Notes: a model not told the origin generated them from the sequence alone. A DNA stretch of 64,000 nt from Weissella hellenica (GCF_005405545.1 NZ_BJEG01000001.1:1-64000); one strand, 5' to 3'. Numbered from the stretch's first letter, positions 10,645-23,585 are shown. Numbers and translations: made by a program.

Positions 10645-10905
10645 AAGCCCCACTCCTGTTAAAAACAGAAGCGAGGACGTCGCGATACCATTCTGATTTG
10701 TTTGCCGATTACTCTAACAAACCTCATTACCCAAAATTGGGTTAGTCAAATAACGGTGACAAACCGCCTAACGCTTACAATATCGTTCACGTTACGTGAT
10801 CATCGGCCATTTTTCATGTGCAATCCTTGTTACGACTCTCATCAACTGTCGTTTTTCTGTAAACTTTTTTGCCATTACTTTCCGAATCATATCATTTTAG
10901 TTTTT
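10645..10905 (-). promoter_or_regulatory. T-box leader, second (gene-proximal) copy
   Basis: On the minus strand the region ends with the T-box sequence AATGGTATCGCGACGTCCTC followed by a perfect 13-bp terminator stem (CCTCGCTTCTGTT with AACAGGAGTGGGG, counting G-U pairs) and a T-run. Upstream is about 200 nt of structured leader. T-boxes read uncharged tRNA and switch terminator to antiterminator. The specifier triplet is not clear: stem I is degenerate compared with the first copy. It lies about 35 nt before the SDR-metN-metI-metQ operon. Confidence 0.7.
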
Positions 10906-10929
10906 TATTAAAAAGCCTTGATAAACGTC

Positions 10930-11195
10930 AAAAAACGCCCTCAAGAAATAAATTTCTCAAGGGCGTTCATCCGCGGTACCACCTTAATTCCTGGTAAAAA
11001 ACCAGCTTATTATGTCAGCTAACATCCTTCCTAACTGCATAATGAACTCGATATTAGTAGTCAACCATTGATGGTTTGCGTGCGCTCACCAATCTTTTGC
11101 TCCAAGACCATCTTCGATTAGCTTCATTATTTGCTCACACCACCCGCAAATTCTCTGATAACACCACTGATCTACTCATCTCTTCATCGCTTTTT
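10930..11195 (-). promoter_or_regulatory. T-box leader, first (promoter-proximal) copy, probably methionine
   Basis: The minus strand shows stem I elements (AGAGAATTTGCGGGTGGTG, then GAAGATGGTCTTGGAGC), the T-box AAGGTGGTACCGCGG and a perfect terminator (AACGCCCTTGAGAAA with TTTCTTGAGGGCGTT, then T-run). The specifier is ATG (Met) if it sits five bases before GGAG, or GAT (Asp) if it follows GAA directly. The downstream metNIQ genes favour ATG. Two complete terminators in series make a tandem leader. Confidence 0.82.
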
Positions 11196-11303
11196 AATTT
11201 GTTTTTAATATGACATGAATTTTATACTCATTTTTATAAACTGTCAACACTGTTTCACATATGAATTTTTGTTACACTAATCGTATAGAGGAGGCGTTAA
11301 TTT

Positions 11304-11648
11304 ATGACAAAACAATTTCGTGATAACTTAATTGGATTAATTGCCGGATTTATTTTTATAGTGCTCATGTTTATGACTGATCATCTCTTCTGGTTAATTT
11401 TAATTATTTTCGGTCCTAGCTTATTAATAACTTGGTTACTTAACAAATATAAGCCTTTAGAAAAAGGACCCGAAATCGCTTGGTGGAAAGAATTGCTCTG
11501 GGGTACTTTTTTCTTCATTTTTATTTTAGTTGCTTACAAAATTAAATTTAACGAAACTATTTTTAGTTGGCGAACTCTTTATCTATTTATTATGTGGTTA
11601 TTAGGTGCAACTTTAGGAATAGCACATCGCCGTTTGAATACAAAATAA
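11304..11648 (+). CDS. Small membrane protein of unknown function
   Basis: I do not recognise this 114-residue protein. It has four hydrophobic segments (about residues 8-27, 28-46, 66-84 and 91-107) separated by short charged loops and ends in a basic tail (AHRRLNTK). A good ribosome site (GAGGAGG) precedes the ATG. It stands alone, divergent from the T-box operon and convergent with gyrA across a shared terminator. It is very likely a real gene, but no function can be proposed. Confidence 0.7.
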   Translation: MTKQFRDNLIGLIAGFIFIVLMFMTDHLFWLILIIFGPSLLITWLLNKYKPLEKGPEIAWWKELLWGTFFFIFILVAYKIKFNETIFSWRTLYLFIMWLLGATLGIAHRRLNTK

Positions 11649-11662
11649 TCCTACAAACAGCT

Positions 11663-11702
11663 AAAAAGGAGGCCAGAACACAATGTTCTAGCCTCCTTTT
11701 AC
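11663..11702. terminator. Bidirectional intrinsic terminator
   Basis: AAAAGGAGGCCAGAACA and TGTTCTAGCCTCCTTTT form a 17-base stem with one mismatch around CAA, flanked by A and T runs. It separates the small membrane protein gene from the convergent gyrA. Confidence 0.93.
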
Positions 11703-11742
11703 AATAAACAGTTCAATTCTATTCAGAACTGCTTATTCGTAT

Positions 11743-14322
11743 TTACTTTTCTTCATCGTCTTCTGCGCGTTGCAATAATTCTGCAACTTCACTTGGTTGT
11801 TCACCATTTTTAGGAGCCATTGGTAGATCATCAGAAGCTGTTTCCTCTGGATTTACCGTTTGTGTTGTCTCCTCTTCAGGCATAACATATTCGACCTTAG
11901 CAAAAGTTGATACGGAAGAATCATCATCCAAACGGATAACACGCACACCTTGTGTTGCACGACCAGTTTTAGAAATTGAATCAACAGTGAATCGAATCAT
12001 AACTCCTTTGTTAGTCGTTAACATGATATCTTCACTACCATCAACAACCTTCAAACCAGCCAATGGACCATTCTTTTCAGTGACTTGAGCGGTCTTGATA
12101 CCTTTACCACCACGACCCTTAATTGGATATTGATCAACAGGCGTTTGCTTACCATAACCGTTCTTAGTAATAATCAAAACGTGTCCATTTTCAACTAGTA
12201 CTTGCGCACCAATTACATAATCATCTGGACGTAATGTAATACCACGAACTCCTGCAGCTGAGCGTCCCATTGAACGAACTGCTTCACTATTAAATGAAAC
12301 GGCATAACCACCATGCGTACCGATAATAATATCTTGTGAACTATCAGTAATCAAAACGTTAATCAATTCATCCCCATCGTGAAGGTTAATGGCCTTCAAA
12401 CCATGAGTACGGATATTACCAAATTCATTAACTGGCGTCCGCTTTACAACACCTTCACGTGTCGTAAAGAATAGATAGTCTTCACTTTCGGCAGCATCAC
12501 CGCGCACATTAATAATGGCTTGAATACTCTCACCACTTTCAATACCTAACAAGTTAACGACTGGGATTCCCTTAGCAGTACGACCATATTCAGGTATCTC
12601 ATACCCCTTCATCTTGTAAACTTTACCCGAATTAGTAAAGAACAATAGGGTATCATGCGTTGATGTACCAATTAATTCATCGATGAAATCATCATTGTTC
12701 ACACCCATACCTTGAATACCACGACCACCACGGTTTTGTGCACGGAAGTCTGCTTGTGGCATACGCTTAATGTAACCCGCATGTGTTAGTGAGACAATAA
12801 TGTCTTCTTCTTCAATCAAATCTTCATCTTCAATGCTTGTCACATCACCAATTTGTAGTTCAGTACGACGAGCATCACCGAATTTATCTTGAACTTCAAG
12901 TAATTCAGTATAAATGATTTCATCAATTCTTTCAGGCTTAGCCAAAATATCTTTGAAATCATTGATTGAAGCTAACAAACCTTGATACTCTTTTTCAATC
13001 TTATCGCGTTCCAAACCAGTCAAACGAACTAAACGCATATCCAAGATAGCTTGTGATTGTTTATCTGACAAAGCATAATCTGACATCAACTTTTGCTTAG
13101 CAATTTCTGACGTTTGCGATTGACGAATAATTGCAATAATCGCATCGATGTGATCAAGCGCGATTCGTAACCCTTCCAAAATATGGGCACGTGCTTGCGC
13201 CTTACGCAAATCAAATTCCGTTCGACGACGCACCACTTTTTGTTGGTGAGCAAGATAAGCAACTAACATTTCTTTTAGACTTAATAACTTTGGACGACCA
13301 TCTTCAACAGCTAGCATATTAAAGCTAAAGCCAGTTTGCATCAAAGTGTTTTTGTACAAATTATTTAGCACAACTGAAGCTGAGACATCACGACGAATTT
13401 CAATCGCAATTCGGGTTCCTTCTTGATCAGACTCATCATTAACACCAGTAATACCTTCAATACGCTTGTCACGACCTAACTCAGCAATACGCTCAATTAG
13501 CTTTGCCTTGTTAACCATATATGGCAACTCATTGACAATAATATGTTCTTTACCAGACTTTTCGGTCTCAATTTCCGTCTTTGCACGAACAGTGACCACA
13601 CCTTTTCCAGTTTCGTAAGCCTTACGAATACCAGACTTACCCATCACAATCGCACCAGTTGGAAAATCTGGTCCTGGAATGGCTTCCATCAACTCAGCAA
13701 TTGTAATATCAGGATTCTTCATCAACATATGAAGACCTGAAATGACTTCACCTAAATTGTGTGGTGGAATATTAGTTGCCATTCCAACGGCAATTCCGTT
13801 GGCACCGTTGACTAGCAAATTAGGAAAACGTGCTGGCAAAACAACTGGTTCACGATCAGTACCATCATAATTGTCTTGGAAATCAATCGTATCTTTATTG
13901 ATATCGCGCAACATCTCAGTAGAAATTTTACTCAAACGTGCTTCAGTGTAACGCATAGCGGCAGCTGGGTCACCATCGACTGATCCAAAGTTTCCGTGAC
14001 CATCGACTAGCATATAACGATATGAAAAGTCTTGTGCCATACGAACCATTGAATCATAAATTGCTGAGTCTCCGTGTGGATGGTACTTTCCCATGACATC
14101 CCCAACAATACGCGCCGACTTCTTATGTTGCTTATCCGGCGTAACACCCAATTCATTCATGCCGTATAAAATACGACGATGAACTGGTTTTAACCCATCA
14201 CGCACATCAGGTAACGCACGTGCCACGATAACTGACATGGCATAATCCAAGAAAGATGTTCGCATTTGCTCACCAAGTTTGGCAGGCTTAATGCGGCTGT
14301 TCTTTTGTTCTTCTTCAGCCAT
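11743..14322 (-). CDS. gyrA: DNA gyrase subunit A
   Basis: The 859-residue protein is the breakage-reunion subunit of DNA gyrase, which with GyrB introduces negative supercoils. The active-site tyrosine is Y125 in AAMRYTEAR. The quinolone region reads [10 protein letters not shown], with S86 and D90 in the positions where resistance changes occur, so it looks unmutated there. The C-terminal domain carries the beta-pinwheel repeats and a GyrA box (KGRGGKG). It follows gyrB by 44 bases in the leftward origin operon and ends at a bidirectional terminator. The acidic tail (about residues 820-859) is a typical variable extension. Confidence 0.98.
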   Translation of the reverse strand: MAEEEQKNSRIKPAKLGEQMRTSFLDYAMSVIVARALPDVRDGLKPVHRRILYGMNELGVTPDKQHKKSARIVGDVMGKYHPHGDSAIYDSMVRMAQDFSYRYMLVDGHGNFGSVDGDPAAAMRYTEARLSKISTEMLRDINKDTIDFQDNYDGTDREPVVLPARFPNLLVNGANGIAVGMATNIPPHNLGEVISGLHMLMKNPDITIAELMEAIPGPDFPTGAIVMGKSGIRKAYETGKGVVTVRAKTEIETEKSGKEHIIVNELPYMVNKAKLIERIAELGRDKRIEGITGVNDESDQEGTRIAIEIRRDVSASVVLNNLYKNTLMQTGFSFNMLAVEDGRPKLLSLKEMLVAYLAHQQKVVRRRTEFDLRKAQARAHILEGLRIALDHIDAIIAIIRQSQTSEIAKQKLMSDYALSDKQSQAILDMRLVRLTGLERDKIEKEYQGLLASINDFKDILAKPERIDEIIYTELLEVQDKFGDARRTELQIGDVTSIEDEDLIEEEDIIVSLTHAGYIKRMPQADFRAQNRGGRGIQGMGVNNDDFIDELIGTSTHDTLLFFTNSGKVYKMKGYEIPEYGRTAKGIPVVNLLGIESGESIQAIINVRGDAAESEDYLFFTTREGVVKRTPVNEFGNIRTHGLKAINLHDGDELINVLITDSSQDIIIGTHGGYAVSFNSEAVRSMGRSAAGVRGITLRPDDYVIGAQVLVENGHVLIITKNGYGKQTPVDQYPIKGRGGKGIKTAQVTEKNGPLAGLKVVDGSEDIMLTTNKGVMIRFTVDSISKTGRATQGVRVIRLDDDSSVSTFAKVEYVMPEEETTQTVNPEETASDDLPMAPKNGEQPSEVAELLQRAEDDEEK

Positions 14323-14366
14323 TTGATTTCCTTTCTCTTACTTTAAATGTTTACACAGTAATGAAC

Positions 14367-17475
<3,109 letters not shown>

Positions 17476-17476
<1 letters not shown>

Positions 17477-17709
17477 TAGTTTGTACTAGCACCTGTTCCA
17501 TTAATTACAAAACGATCTCCTGATGGAATTGCAACAACATCTCCTGGATACAACTTACGACCACGACGATCGTCAGGTTCTTCATTTACCAAAACTATAT
17601 TTTCTCGCAAATACCATTTTGCCTGACCACCAGTTGCAATAACACTCTCTTCTTTTAATAATTGCCCTAATGTAATAAATGGGGCTTGAATTTGAACTTC
17701 TGTTGCCAA
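17476..17709 (-). CDS. yaaA: S4-domain RNA-binding protein YaaA
   Basis: The 77-residue protein is a single S4 RNA-binding domain ([20 protein letters not shown], then [18 protein letters not shown]). It is found between dnaN and recF in most Firmicutes; B. subtilis YaaA is linked to ribosome assembly. It overlaps recF by one base. A terminator lies between it and dnaN, so yaaA-recF-gyrB-gyrA may have their own promoter in the 17710-17840 gap. Confidence 0.93.
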
Positions 17710-17846
17710 TGTTTAGTCCTTCCTATCGTTAAAAATAACGACATTTACACGATTTCATATTAAATATATTATACGCTTTTTTTTAACTTTCCACAATCTC
17801 AAAAAGGCACTACAGCCCTTCTCAGGTTGTTTAATAACTTTTAAAT

Positions 17847-17900
17847 AAAAAAGCCAAAAAATGCTTTTTCTTCGTAAAATAGCATTTTTCGGCTTTTTTA
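17847..17900. terminator. Intrinsic terminator after dnaN
   Basis: AAAAAAGCCAAAAAATGC and GCATTTTTCGGCTTTTTT pair across a 17-base loop just after the dnaN stop. It would separate dnaA-dnaN from yaaA-recF-gyrBA. Confidence 0.8.
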
Positions 17901-17905
17901 TATTT

Positions 17906-19036
17906 TTAGTAAGTTCGAACTGGTGTAATCAGTTGAATAAAGTTTGTTTCATTATTTGTGGGTACCAATGTAAATGGATCCAAAGCTGTCTTAAAACCAA
18001 TTTGAATTTGCTCATCACCAAATGAACGAAGTGCTTCACGCATGTAATCTGGATTAAATGAAATTGTCAAATCATCCCCTGCCGTTTCAGCAGCAAATAT
18101 TTGCTCTTCAACACGTCCAATTTCAGGTGAATTAGATGAAATCAAAGACTTTTCACTTGTAATGGCAAATTGAATCACATTTGAACGGCCTTCATGACTA
18201 AGTAAAGCAGCACGCTCAATTGTTTGTAACAAATCATGGGCATTAATTGTTAGAGTTGTCCGCTTTTCAGTTGGAATTAAACGTGATGCATCAGGATAAT
18301 TTCCTTCTAGTAGTCGTGAATAGAAAGTTGTATTTTCACCTAACTGGAAAATCACTTGATTTTCAGCAACGCGAACATCAACTTTTTCAACATCGTCCAA
18401 CATTGCTTGTAATTGTGATAGTGAAGCACCAGGTACGATGATATCTGCATTAACATCTGAGTCATCAAATCCGACAGAGCGTTGTGCTAATCGATGACGA
18501 TCAGTAGCAACAGCCGTTAAATTACCACTAGCTAAGATAAAGTGAACCCCTGTTAAAATGGGTTGGCTTAATTGCTTAGAAACCGCAATAACGGTTTGCC
18601 CAATAATCTCATTTAAAGTATCTGCAGCTAAAGTCAAATTATTTCTAACTTCAATTTCTGGTAAATGTGGGTAAGCACTAGCATCTTGCCCATTAATATC
18701 AAATTCTGCACTTTCAGATTGAATTTTTGTTTGTAATCCTGATGTATTTGTTAATTTAAATGTTTCACCAGGCAATCGTTTAACAATATTTGAAAAGAAA
18801 TTAGCTGGTAAAACAATGGCGCCTGATTCAACGATTTGTAAATTAGCTTCATCATCATTAACTGGAATTAATATTTCAATTGAGATGTCTGTATTTGATC
18901 CCGTCAAAACAAGACCTGTTTCATCAAGAACTAATTTAATTCCTTGTAAAATTGTCATTGATGTTCGTGATGAAATAGCACGATTAACATTATTCATTGC
19001 TTTTATAAAAGCTGCTCGATTAATTGTAAATTCCAT
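17906..19036 (-). CDS. dnaN: DNA polymerase III beta sliding clamp
   Basis: The 376-residue protein is the processivity clamp that encircles DNA and tethers polymerases and repair factors. It has the three repeated clamp domains; FKLTNTSGLQTKIQSESAEF and the C-terminal NETNFIQLITPVRTY are characteristic. It follows dnaA across a 200-bp gap that carries DnaA boxes and an AT-rich repeat. The length is standard. Confidence 0.98.
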   Translation of the reverse strand: MEFTINRAAFIKAMNNVNRAISSRTSMTILQGIKLVLDETGLVLTGSNTDISIEILIPVNDDEANLQIVESGAIVLPANFFSNIVKRLPGETFKLTNTSGLQTKIQSESAEFDINGQDASAYPHLPEIEVRNNLTLAADTLNEIIGQTVIAVSKQLSQPILTGVHFILASGNLTAVATDRHRLAQRSVGFDDSDVNADIIVPGASLSQLQAMLDDVEKVDVRVAENQVIFQLGENTTFYSRLLEGNYPDASRLIPTEKRTTLTINAHDLLQTIERAALLSHEGRSNVIQFAITSEKSLISSNSPEIGRVEEQIFAAETAGDDLTISFNPDYMREALRSFGDEQIQIGFKTALDPFTLVPTNNETNFIQLITPVRTY

Positions 19037-19237
19037 TAGATCTCCTTAATGTACAAAATCATAATTATGAAGTGCGTAATAACTTACTTAATTATAAATA
19101 AAAAGATAATAATAATAATAAGGGGTGTGAATATTGTGGAAAACTCTTGTGTATACCAATGTACCAAGAAATGGTCTATGTATACAACCCTGTGGATAAC
19201 TACGCATCGGTTTGTCGTTTATTCACAAGCACTATTA
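19037..19237. other. dnaA-dnaN part of oriC: DnaA boxes and unwinding element
   Basis: The gap holds TGTGGATAA (19191-19199, a perfect box read on the minus strand), TTATTCACA (19219-19227, one mismatch from TTATCCACA) and TGTGGAAAA (19135-19143, one mismatch). Beside the last is a GGGG tract and then a run of AAT triplets (about 19105-19121), reading 3' to 5' away from the box. Box, GC tract and trinucleotide repeat in that order match the DnaA-trio unwinding element described in B. subtilis. Confidence 0.75.
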
Positions 19238-20650
19238 TTACCCATTGCTCAATTCTTCACGAATTTTTTGAACTTGTTCAGCTAAAATACTATCATTTTC
19301 GATGGCATTTTCAATTTTTTCAGTTGAATGCATAACCGTTGTGTGATCTTTACCACCAAATGCACGGCCAATTTGTGGCAATGAGTCTTGCGTTAATTCA
19401 CGAGCGATATACATCGCAATTTGACGTGGGACAACAATTTCTTTGTTTCGTTTTTTTCCATTTAGATCTTGAACAGTAACATTGAAAAAGTTAGCAACAG
19501 CTTCTTGAATTAATGGAATCGTAATCGCACGTTGGCGTTTGAAATTCATTGTTTCTAAGATTGTGCGAGCCGTTTCAACTGTAATCGGTACATTTGAAAA
19601 ACGCATTTTTCCCACAACTTGGTTAAATACGCCTTCCAAATCACGGACGTTGGTATCTACTGCTGCAGCAATTTCATCAATGACATCGTTAGGAATACTT
19701 AGATTTTCAAGATCGGATTTGTTTCTTAAGATAGCAACACGTGTTGGTAAATCAGGCTTGGTAATATTAGCTGAATAGCCTTGACCAAAGCGGGTTACTA
19801 AACGCATTTCTAATCCCGGTATTTCTTTGGGTAACTTGTCAGATGTTAGAACAATTTGATGATTTTCACGAGTAATGGCGTTGAAAGTATTAAAAAATTC
19901 TTCTTGGATTTTTTCTTTGCCGGCTAGGAATTGAACATCATCTACCATCAGTAAATCAGTTGAACGATATTCACGTTTAAAAGCTTCGGTCTCTTTTTGG
20001 CCACGACGTAAAGCTTCCGTAAAATCATTGATAAAATCTTCAGTTGTAATGAATTTAACATTAGCATTTGGGGTACGTTCTAAAACTTTGTTACCAATGG
20101 CTTGCATTAAATGCGTTTTTCCTAAACCAACCCCGCCATAGATTAGTAAAGGATTCCACTGCGTACCAGGTTTATCAGCGACAGCTTGCGCAACAGCATA
20201 AGCTTCGCGATTTTCATCTGATGAAACAAATGTTTCAAAGCGGAATTCAGGATTCAAAATTGATTGGGTTACAAATTCTGAAGCTAAATTAGTATTTTTT
20301 GTGTATTCTGTTGTTTCACTTTTCTGATCATCTGGTAGATCAAATAAAGTCGTTGGTGTTGGTGAAACATAAGTGACAGAAGGAATGATAAATGTTGGTT
20401 TACCGGTTAAATTCAATGTTGCCGTCATGGCAGCTTGCATAAAAGCTTGGTAGTAAGAACTATTTGTATCTAACCATTCTGATGCAACTGGTTCATATGT
20501 AGTTGTCAATTGCAAAGTAACGGTATTATTTTCATTTTCTACTAATTGCAATGGATTAAGTGTATCTACGTAATTAGTAAATGAGAATCCTTGCGAAATT
20601 GACTTGCGTAGTTCTTGTTTGATGGCATTCCAAAGTTGGATGGGATCCAT
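19238..20650 (-). CDS. dnaA: Chromosomal replication initiator protein DnaA
   Basis: The start is the ATG at 20650 (MDPIQLW), with AAAGGAGG eight bases upstream; an in-frame ATG further up has no such site. The 470-residue initiator has domain I (residues 1-90), a variable linker, the AAA+ domain with Walker A GGVGLGKT (172-179) and Walker B LLMVDDVQF, and the C-terminal DNA-binding domain with the signature GGKDHTTVMHS. It binds DnaA boxes at oriC and melts the DNA. Boxes in its own promoter region imply autoregulation. Confidence 0.98.
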   Translation of the reverse strand: MDPIQLWNAIKQELRKSISQGFSFTNYVDTLNPLQLVENENNTVTLQLTTTYEPVASEWLDTNSSYYQAFMQAAMTATLNLTGKPTFIIPSVTYVSPTPTTLFDLPDDQKSETTEYTKNTNLASEFVTQSILNPEFRFETFVSSDENREAYAVAQAVADKPGTQWNPLLIYGGVGLGKTHLMQAIGNKVLERTPNANVKFITTEDFINDFTEALRRGQKETEAFKREYRSTDLLMVDDVQFLAGKEKIQEEFFNTFNAITRENHQIVLTSDKLPKEIPGLEMRLVTRFGQGYSANITKPDLPTRVAILRNKSDLENLSIPNDVIDEIAAAVDTNVRDLEGVFNQVVGKMRFSNVPITVETARTILETMNFKRQRAITIPLIQEAVANFFNVTVQDLNGKKRNKEIVVPRQIAMYIARELTQDSLPQIGRAFGGKDHTTVMHSTEKIENAIENDSILAEQVQKIREELSNG

Positions 20651-21241
20651 TTGGCAACCTCCTTTAGGGATTAAGATATCTTTTTGTGGGTTTTCCACAG
20701 GACGTTTGCTGGGCTTATTTTCATAAGTAGCACAATTCATCAAATTTCATTTTAGCAGTATGTGGATAAGTTTTCCACAAGGAATATGCCAGTAATACCA
20801 ACGATTTAGGGAGTTCTAGATAACAAAATGGGATATTAACATGCTGTGGAAATCTAAATATGAGTTATCAACCGGATGTGAAACAAAGTTTAGAGTGAAT
20901 TCTGGAAAATGTGGATAACTTAGGGGAAAAACAAGAAATTTACAGGTAGTTGTTAACAACCTAAGTTTGGTGTCATCATGTTTATAAGAGTTATACACAT
21001 ATCCACAAGGAGAAGGATGAATAGTTTTACCAATATGTGGAACATGTGGAAAAACTGTGGATTATGGGGAAAACTCATGTAACGCTCTGTTAGATTACCT
21101 ATTTTTATTAACATAACGCTCTGTTAGATTATGGAAAACTTTCAGTAAATTTAGCTGTCTATAAAAAGTAAAGATTTTGCAAAGGTAATGAATGTTGTCT
21201 TGTTATTAATAAATTAAAATTGGCTCCAATAGTTAATATTC
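20651..21241. other. oriC: DnaA-box cluster between dnaA and rpmH
   Basis: This 590-bp AT-rich gap is flanked by divergent gene blocks, as at an origin. Boxes matching TTATNCACA exactly: 20761-20769 and 20910-20918 (both TGTGGATAA), and 20991-20999 (TTATACACA). One-mismatch boxes: 20691-20699, 20771-20779, 20999-21007, 21045-21053 and 21056-21064. Two 18-bp direct repeats near 21080-21131 are not DnaA boxes. No gene is visible here. Confidence 0.9.
21080..21131. repeat. 18-bp direct repeat in oriC
   Basis: TAACGCTCTGTTAGATTA occurs at 21080-21097 and again at 21114-21131, starts 34 bp apart (about three helical turns). It is unrelated to the DnaA box and separated by an AT-rich stretch. Its function is unknown. 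Confidence 0.9.
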
Positions 21242-21270
21242 TTGCTTTGATTTGGGGGTAATGTTACAAT
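21242..21270 (+). promoter_or_regulatory. Promoter for rpmH-rnpA
   Basis: TTGCTT (21242-21247) and TACAAT (21265-21270) are separated by 17 bp and lie 70 bp upstream of rpmH, the expected place for the strong ribosomal-protein promoter beside oriC. Confidence 0.65.
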
Positions 21271-21340
21271 TGAATACGAATTGTGGTTTGGCCATGCCAA
21301 CCGCAGGCCAAATCTAACTACGAATGGGAGGTGTATTCAT

Positions 21341-21475
21341 ATGAAGCGTACATACCAACCTAAGAAGCGTCACCGCGAACGTGTGCATGGTTTCCGTAAG
21401 CGCATGAGCACTAGCAACGGTCGCAAGGTGCTAGCACGTCGCCGCCAAAAGGGCCGCAAGGTATTGTCAGCCTAA
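21341..21475 (+). CDS. rpmH: 50S ribosomal protein L34
   Basis: The start is the ATG at 21341 ([19 protein letters not shown]), with GGGAGGTG upstream; the open frame extends further upstream but without a site. The 44-residue basic protein is full-length L34 of the large ribosomal subunit. It heads the conserved rightward rpmH-rnpA-yidC cluster beside oriC. Confidence 0.98.
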   Translation: MKRTYQPKKRHRERVHGFRKRMSTSNGRKVLARRRQKGRKVLSA

Positions 21476-21584
21476 TTAGGTCAGGCCTTTTATTAGGATT
21501 ACTGATAATGATCGCGCATGAGTCGGCTATTGTGGCTGATTCATGCGTTTTCTTTTGTCATAAAAAAATTTGGAGCAAAAACAA

Positions 21585-21941
21585 ATGCGTAAGAGTTACC
21601 GTGTAAAAAAAGAAGCTGATTTTCAATTAGTTTTTGAGCAGCATCACTCGGTCGCAAATAAAATGTTTATTGTTTACACAATGACGCGTGAACAACCAAC
21701 CCACTTCCGTTTAGGAATTTCAATTTCTAAAAAAGTGGGCTTGCGTGGTCATGAGCGTGTGTGGGTTAAGCGTCGAATTCGGCAAAGCATTCTGGAATTT
21801 AAGCCCAAAATGCGTTCGGATCTTGATATTTTAGTAATTGCGCGACCAGCAGCACATGATCAAGACATGGCGATCATCAAAAAGAATTTAGAACATGTTT
21901 TTAAATTGGCAAATGTGTTTGTCGATGAAGAAACGGAATAA
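21585..21941 (+). CDS. rnpA: Ribonuclease P protein component
   Basis: I chose the ATG at 21585 (MRKSYRVKKEADFQ) because TTGGAG at 21570-21575 then serves as the ribosome site; a TTG start at 21570 would lie in that site. The 118-residue basic protein carries the RNP motif (ERVWVKRRIRQSI). It assists the RNase P RNA in maturing tRNA 5' ends. The gene follows rpmH by about 110 bp. Confidence 0.96.
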   Translation: MRKSYRVKKEADFQLVFEQHHSVANKMFIVYTMTREQPTHFRLGISISKKVGLRGHERVWVKRRIRQSILEFKPKMRSDLDILVIARPAAHDQDMAIIKKNLEHVFKLANVFVDEETE

Positions 21942-21967
21942 TAATATACTATATATGGAGAAAATGA

Positions 21968-22801
21968 ATGCAGACTGCTAAAAAAATGTTTACCATGCGT
22001 TCGGCAATTACGGCCTTAATCGCATTAATCATTATGATTGTAGCGGCCGTGATGTATGATGGCCAAGTATCCGGAAGTGGATTTTGGCGTGGTATTATCA
22101 TTGCTAACTTCTCACGTTCCATTTTAGGAGTATCAGCCTGGTTTGGTGATAATTATGGTTTTGGAATTATTATCTTTACTGTATTAATTCGTTTATTGAT
22201 TTTACCTTTGATGGTTTATCAAACGGGTTCAATGCGTAAGATGCAAGAAATTGCCCCAGAACTAAAGAAGTTACAACAAAAATATTCAAGTCGTGATCCT
22301 GAAACAATGCAAGCGATGCAAGCTGCACAAAAGAAGTTGTATAAAGATGCCGGAGTAAATCCATTTGCTAGTTTTATCCCGCTTATTGTGCAAATGCCAA
22401 TTTTGATTGCATTGTATACAGCGATTCGTACAACTAATGTATTGGAAACAGGTACCTTCTTCTGGGTACAACTAGGAGAACGTGATCCATACTTTATCTT
22501 GCCAATTTTGGCAGCATTATTTACATTTGCTTCTTCATATTTGGTAATGATGGGTCAACCTGAAAAGAATGGTATGACAACGTCAATGACATATATTATG
22601 CCAATAATGATTTTCTTCTTTGCTATTTCTGTTCCATCTGCCCTATCACTTTACTGGGTTATCTCAAATGCGTTCCAAGTGGCACAAACTTGGACGATTC
22701 AAAATCCATTTGAAATTCGCCGTGAACGAGAAGCTAAGAAAGAAGCAGAACGTGCTAAGCAACGAGCAATTCGTAAGGCTATTCGTGATCATAAACGTTA
22801 A
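21968..22801 (+). CDS. yidC: Membrane protein insertase YidC/Oxa1
   Basis: The 277-residue protein inserts membrane proteins alone or with SecYEG. It has an N-terminal hydrophobic segment, the first core helix (FGIIIFTVLIRLLILPL, with the hydrophilic-groove arginine), the cytoplasmic coiled hairpin (MRKMQEIAPELKKLQQKY) and further helices, ending in a long basic tail that contacts ribosomes. Gram-positive YidC is usually a lipoprotein; here no cysteine follows the first hydrophobic segment, so it cannot be lipidated. It lies 26 bases after rnpA. Confidence 0.95.
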   Translation: MQTAKKMFTMRSAITALIALIIMIVAAVMYDGQVSGSGFWRGIIIANFSRSILGVSAWFGDNYGFGIIIFTVLIRLLILPLMVYQTGSMRKMQEIAPELKKLQQKYSSRDPETMQAMQAAQKKLYKDAGVNPFASFIPLIVQMPILIALYTAIRTTNVLETGTFFWVQLGERDPYFILPILAALFTFASSYLVMMGQPEKNGMTTSMTYIMPIMIFFFAISVPSALSLYWVISNAFQVAQTWTIQNPFEIRREREAKKEAERAKQRAIRKAIRDHKR

Positions 22802-22811
22802 TTTTAATATG

Positions 22812-22843
22812 AGAATCAAGATGAATCATCTTGATTTTTTTTT
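22812..22843 (+). terminator. Intrinsic terminator after yidC
   Basis: AATCAAGAT and ATCTTGATT form a perfect stem around GAATC, followed by nine T residues. Confidence 0.9.
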
Positions 22844-22944
22844 ATTGTTAAAAAAGACGTTAACCTCTTTTTAATTTACAAACTCTATGCTATAAATTAT
22901 GGTAAAATTAGTCATTAATAATAATATTTATAAGGAGCGTACCC

Positions 22945-23574
22945 ATGAAAGCATTTCGTGAAATATTGTCTTGGGTGATTCCTATCTTAGTAGGATTACT
23001 GATTGCTGTTGGGATAAGGACTTATTGGTTTACAATGGTTAAAGTTGACGGTTCATCAATGGAACCTAATTTAACAAGTAATGAACGTGTTTTTGTTTTT
23101 CGAACTGATAAAATTGAAACTTCAAAAATTCATCGTGGTAGTGTCATTGTATTTGATGCTTATGGTGAAGATCCTTCAGCGACAGAAAATAAAGATTATG
23201 TAAAACGTGTTATTGGTATGCCCGGTGACACGGTAAGTGCTGTTGATGGTGTGATTAAGGTTAATGGTAAGGCTGTTGATCAAGATTACATTTCAGAGTC
23301 TGAACAAAAAGCAACTAATACGATTAATGATGTCGGTAACTGGCAGTCATTAGCACAATTAGGAAATCGCCAAGGCTGGGAAGGTGATAAAACAATTAAG
23401 GTCCCTGCTGGTAAGTACTTTGTGTTAGGTGATCACCGTAGTGTTTCAAACGATTCTCGTTACTGGGGATTTGTTGATGATGATAAAGTTCTAGGTGTTG
23501 TCAAAGTACCATTCTGGGGCAGCGAAACTAAGCGTGATAACATTAACACGGCTTGGAAATCATATTTTGAATAA
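22945..23574 (+). CDS. lepB: Signal peptidase I
   Basis: The 209-residue type I signal peptidase cleaves secretory signal peptides at the outer face of the membrane. A single N-terminal anchor (WVIPILVGLLIAVGI) is followed by the catalytic serine in VDGSSMEPN (about residue 38) and the general-base lysine in YVKRVIGMPGD (about residue 86), and by the conserved GDHRSVSNDSR. A good ribosome site (AAGGAGCG) precedes the ATG. It stands alone between two terminators. Confidence 0.96.
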   Translation: MKAFREILSWVIPILVGLLIAVGIRTYWFTMVKVDGSSMEPNLTSNERVFVFRTDKIETSKIHRGSVIVFDAYGEDPSATENKDYVKRVIGMPGDTVSAVDGVIKVNGKAVDQDYISESEQKATNTINDVGNWQSLAQLGNRQGWEGDKTIKVPAGKYFVLGDHRSVSNDSRYWGFVDDDKVLGVVKVPFWGSETKRDNINTAWKSYFE

Positions 23575-23585
23575 TTGCAAATTAA

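Noticed and set aside
10702-10911. Plus-strand 69-codon frame between butA and the small membrane protein
   Set aside because: It lies antisense to the second T-box leader and has no ribosome site.
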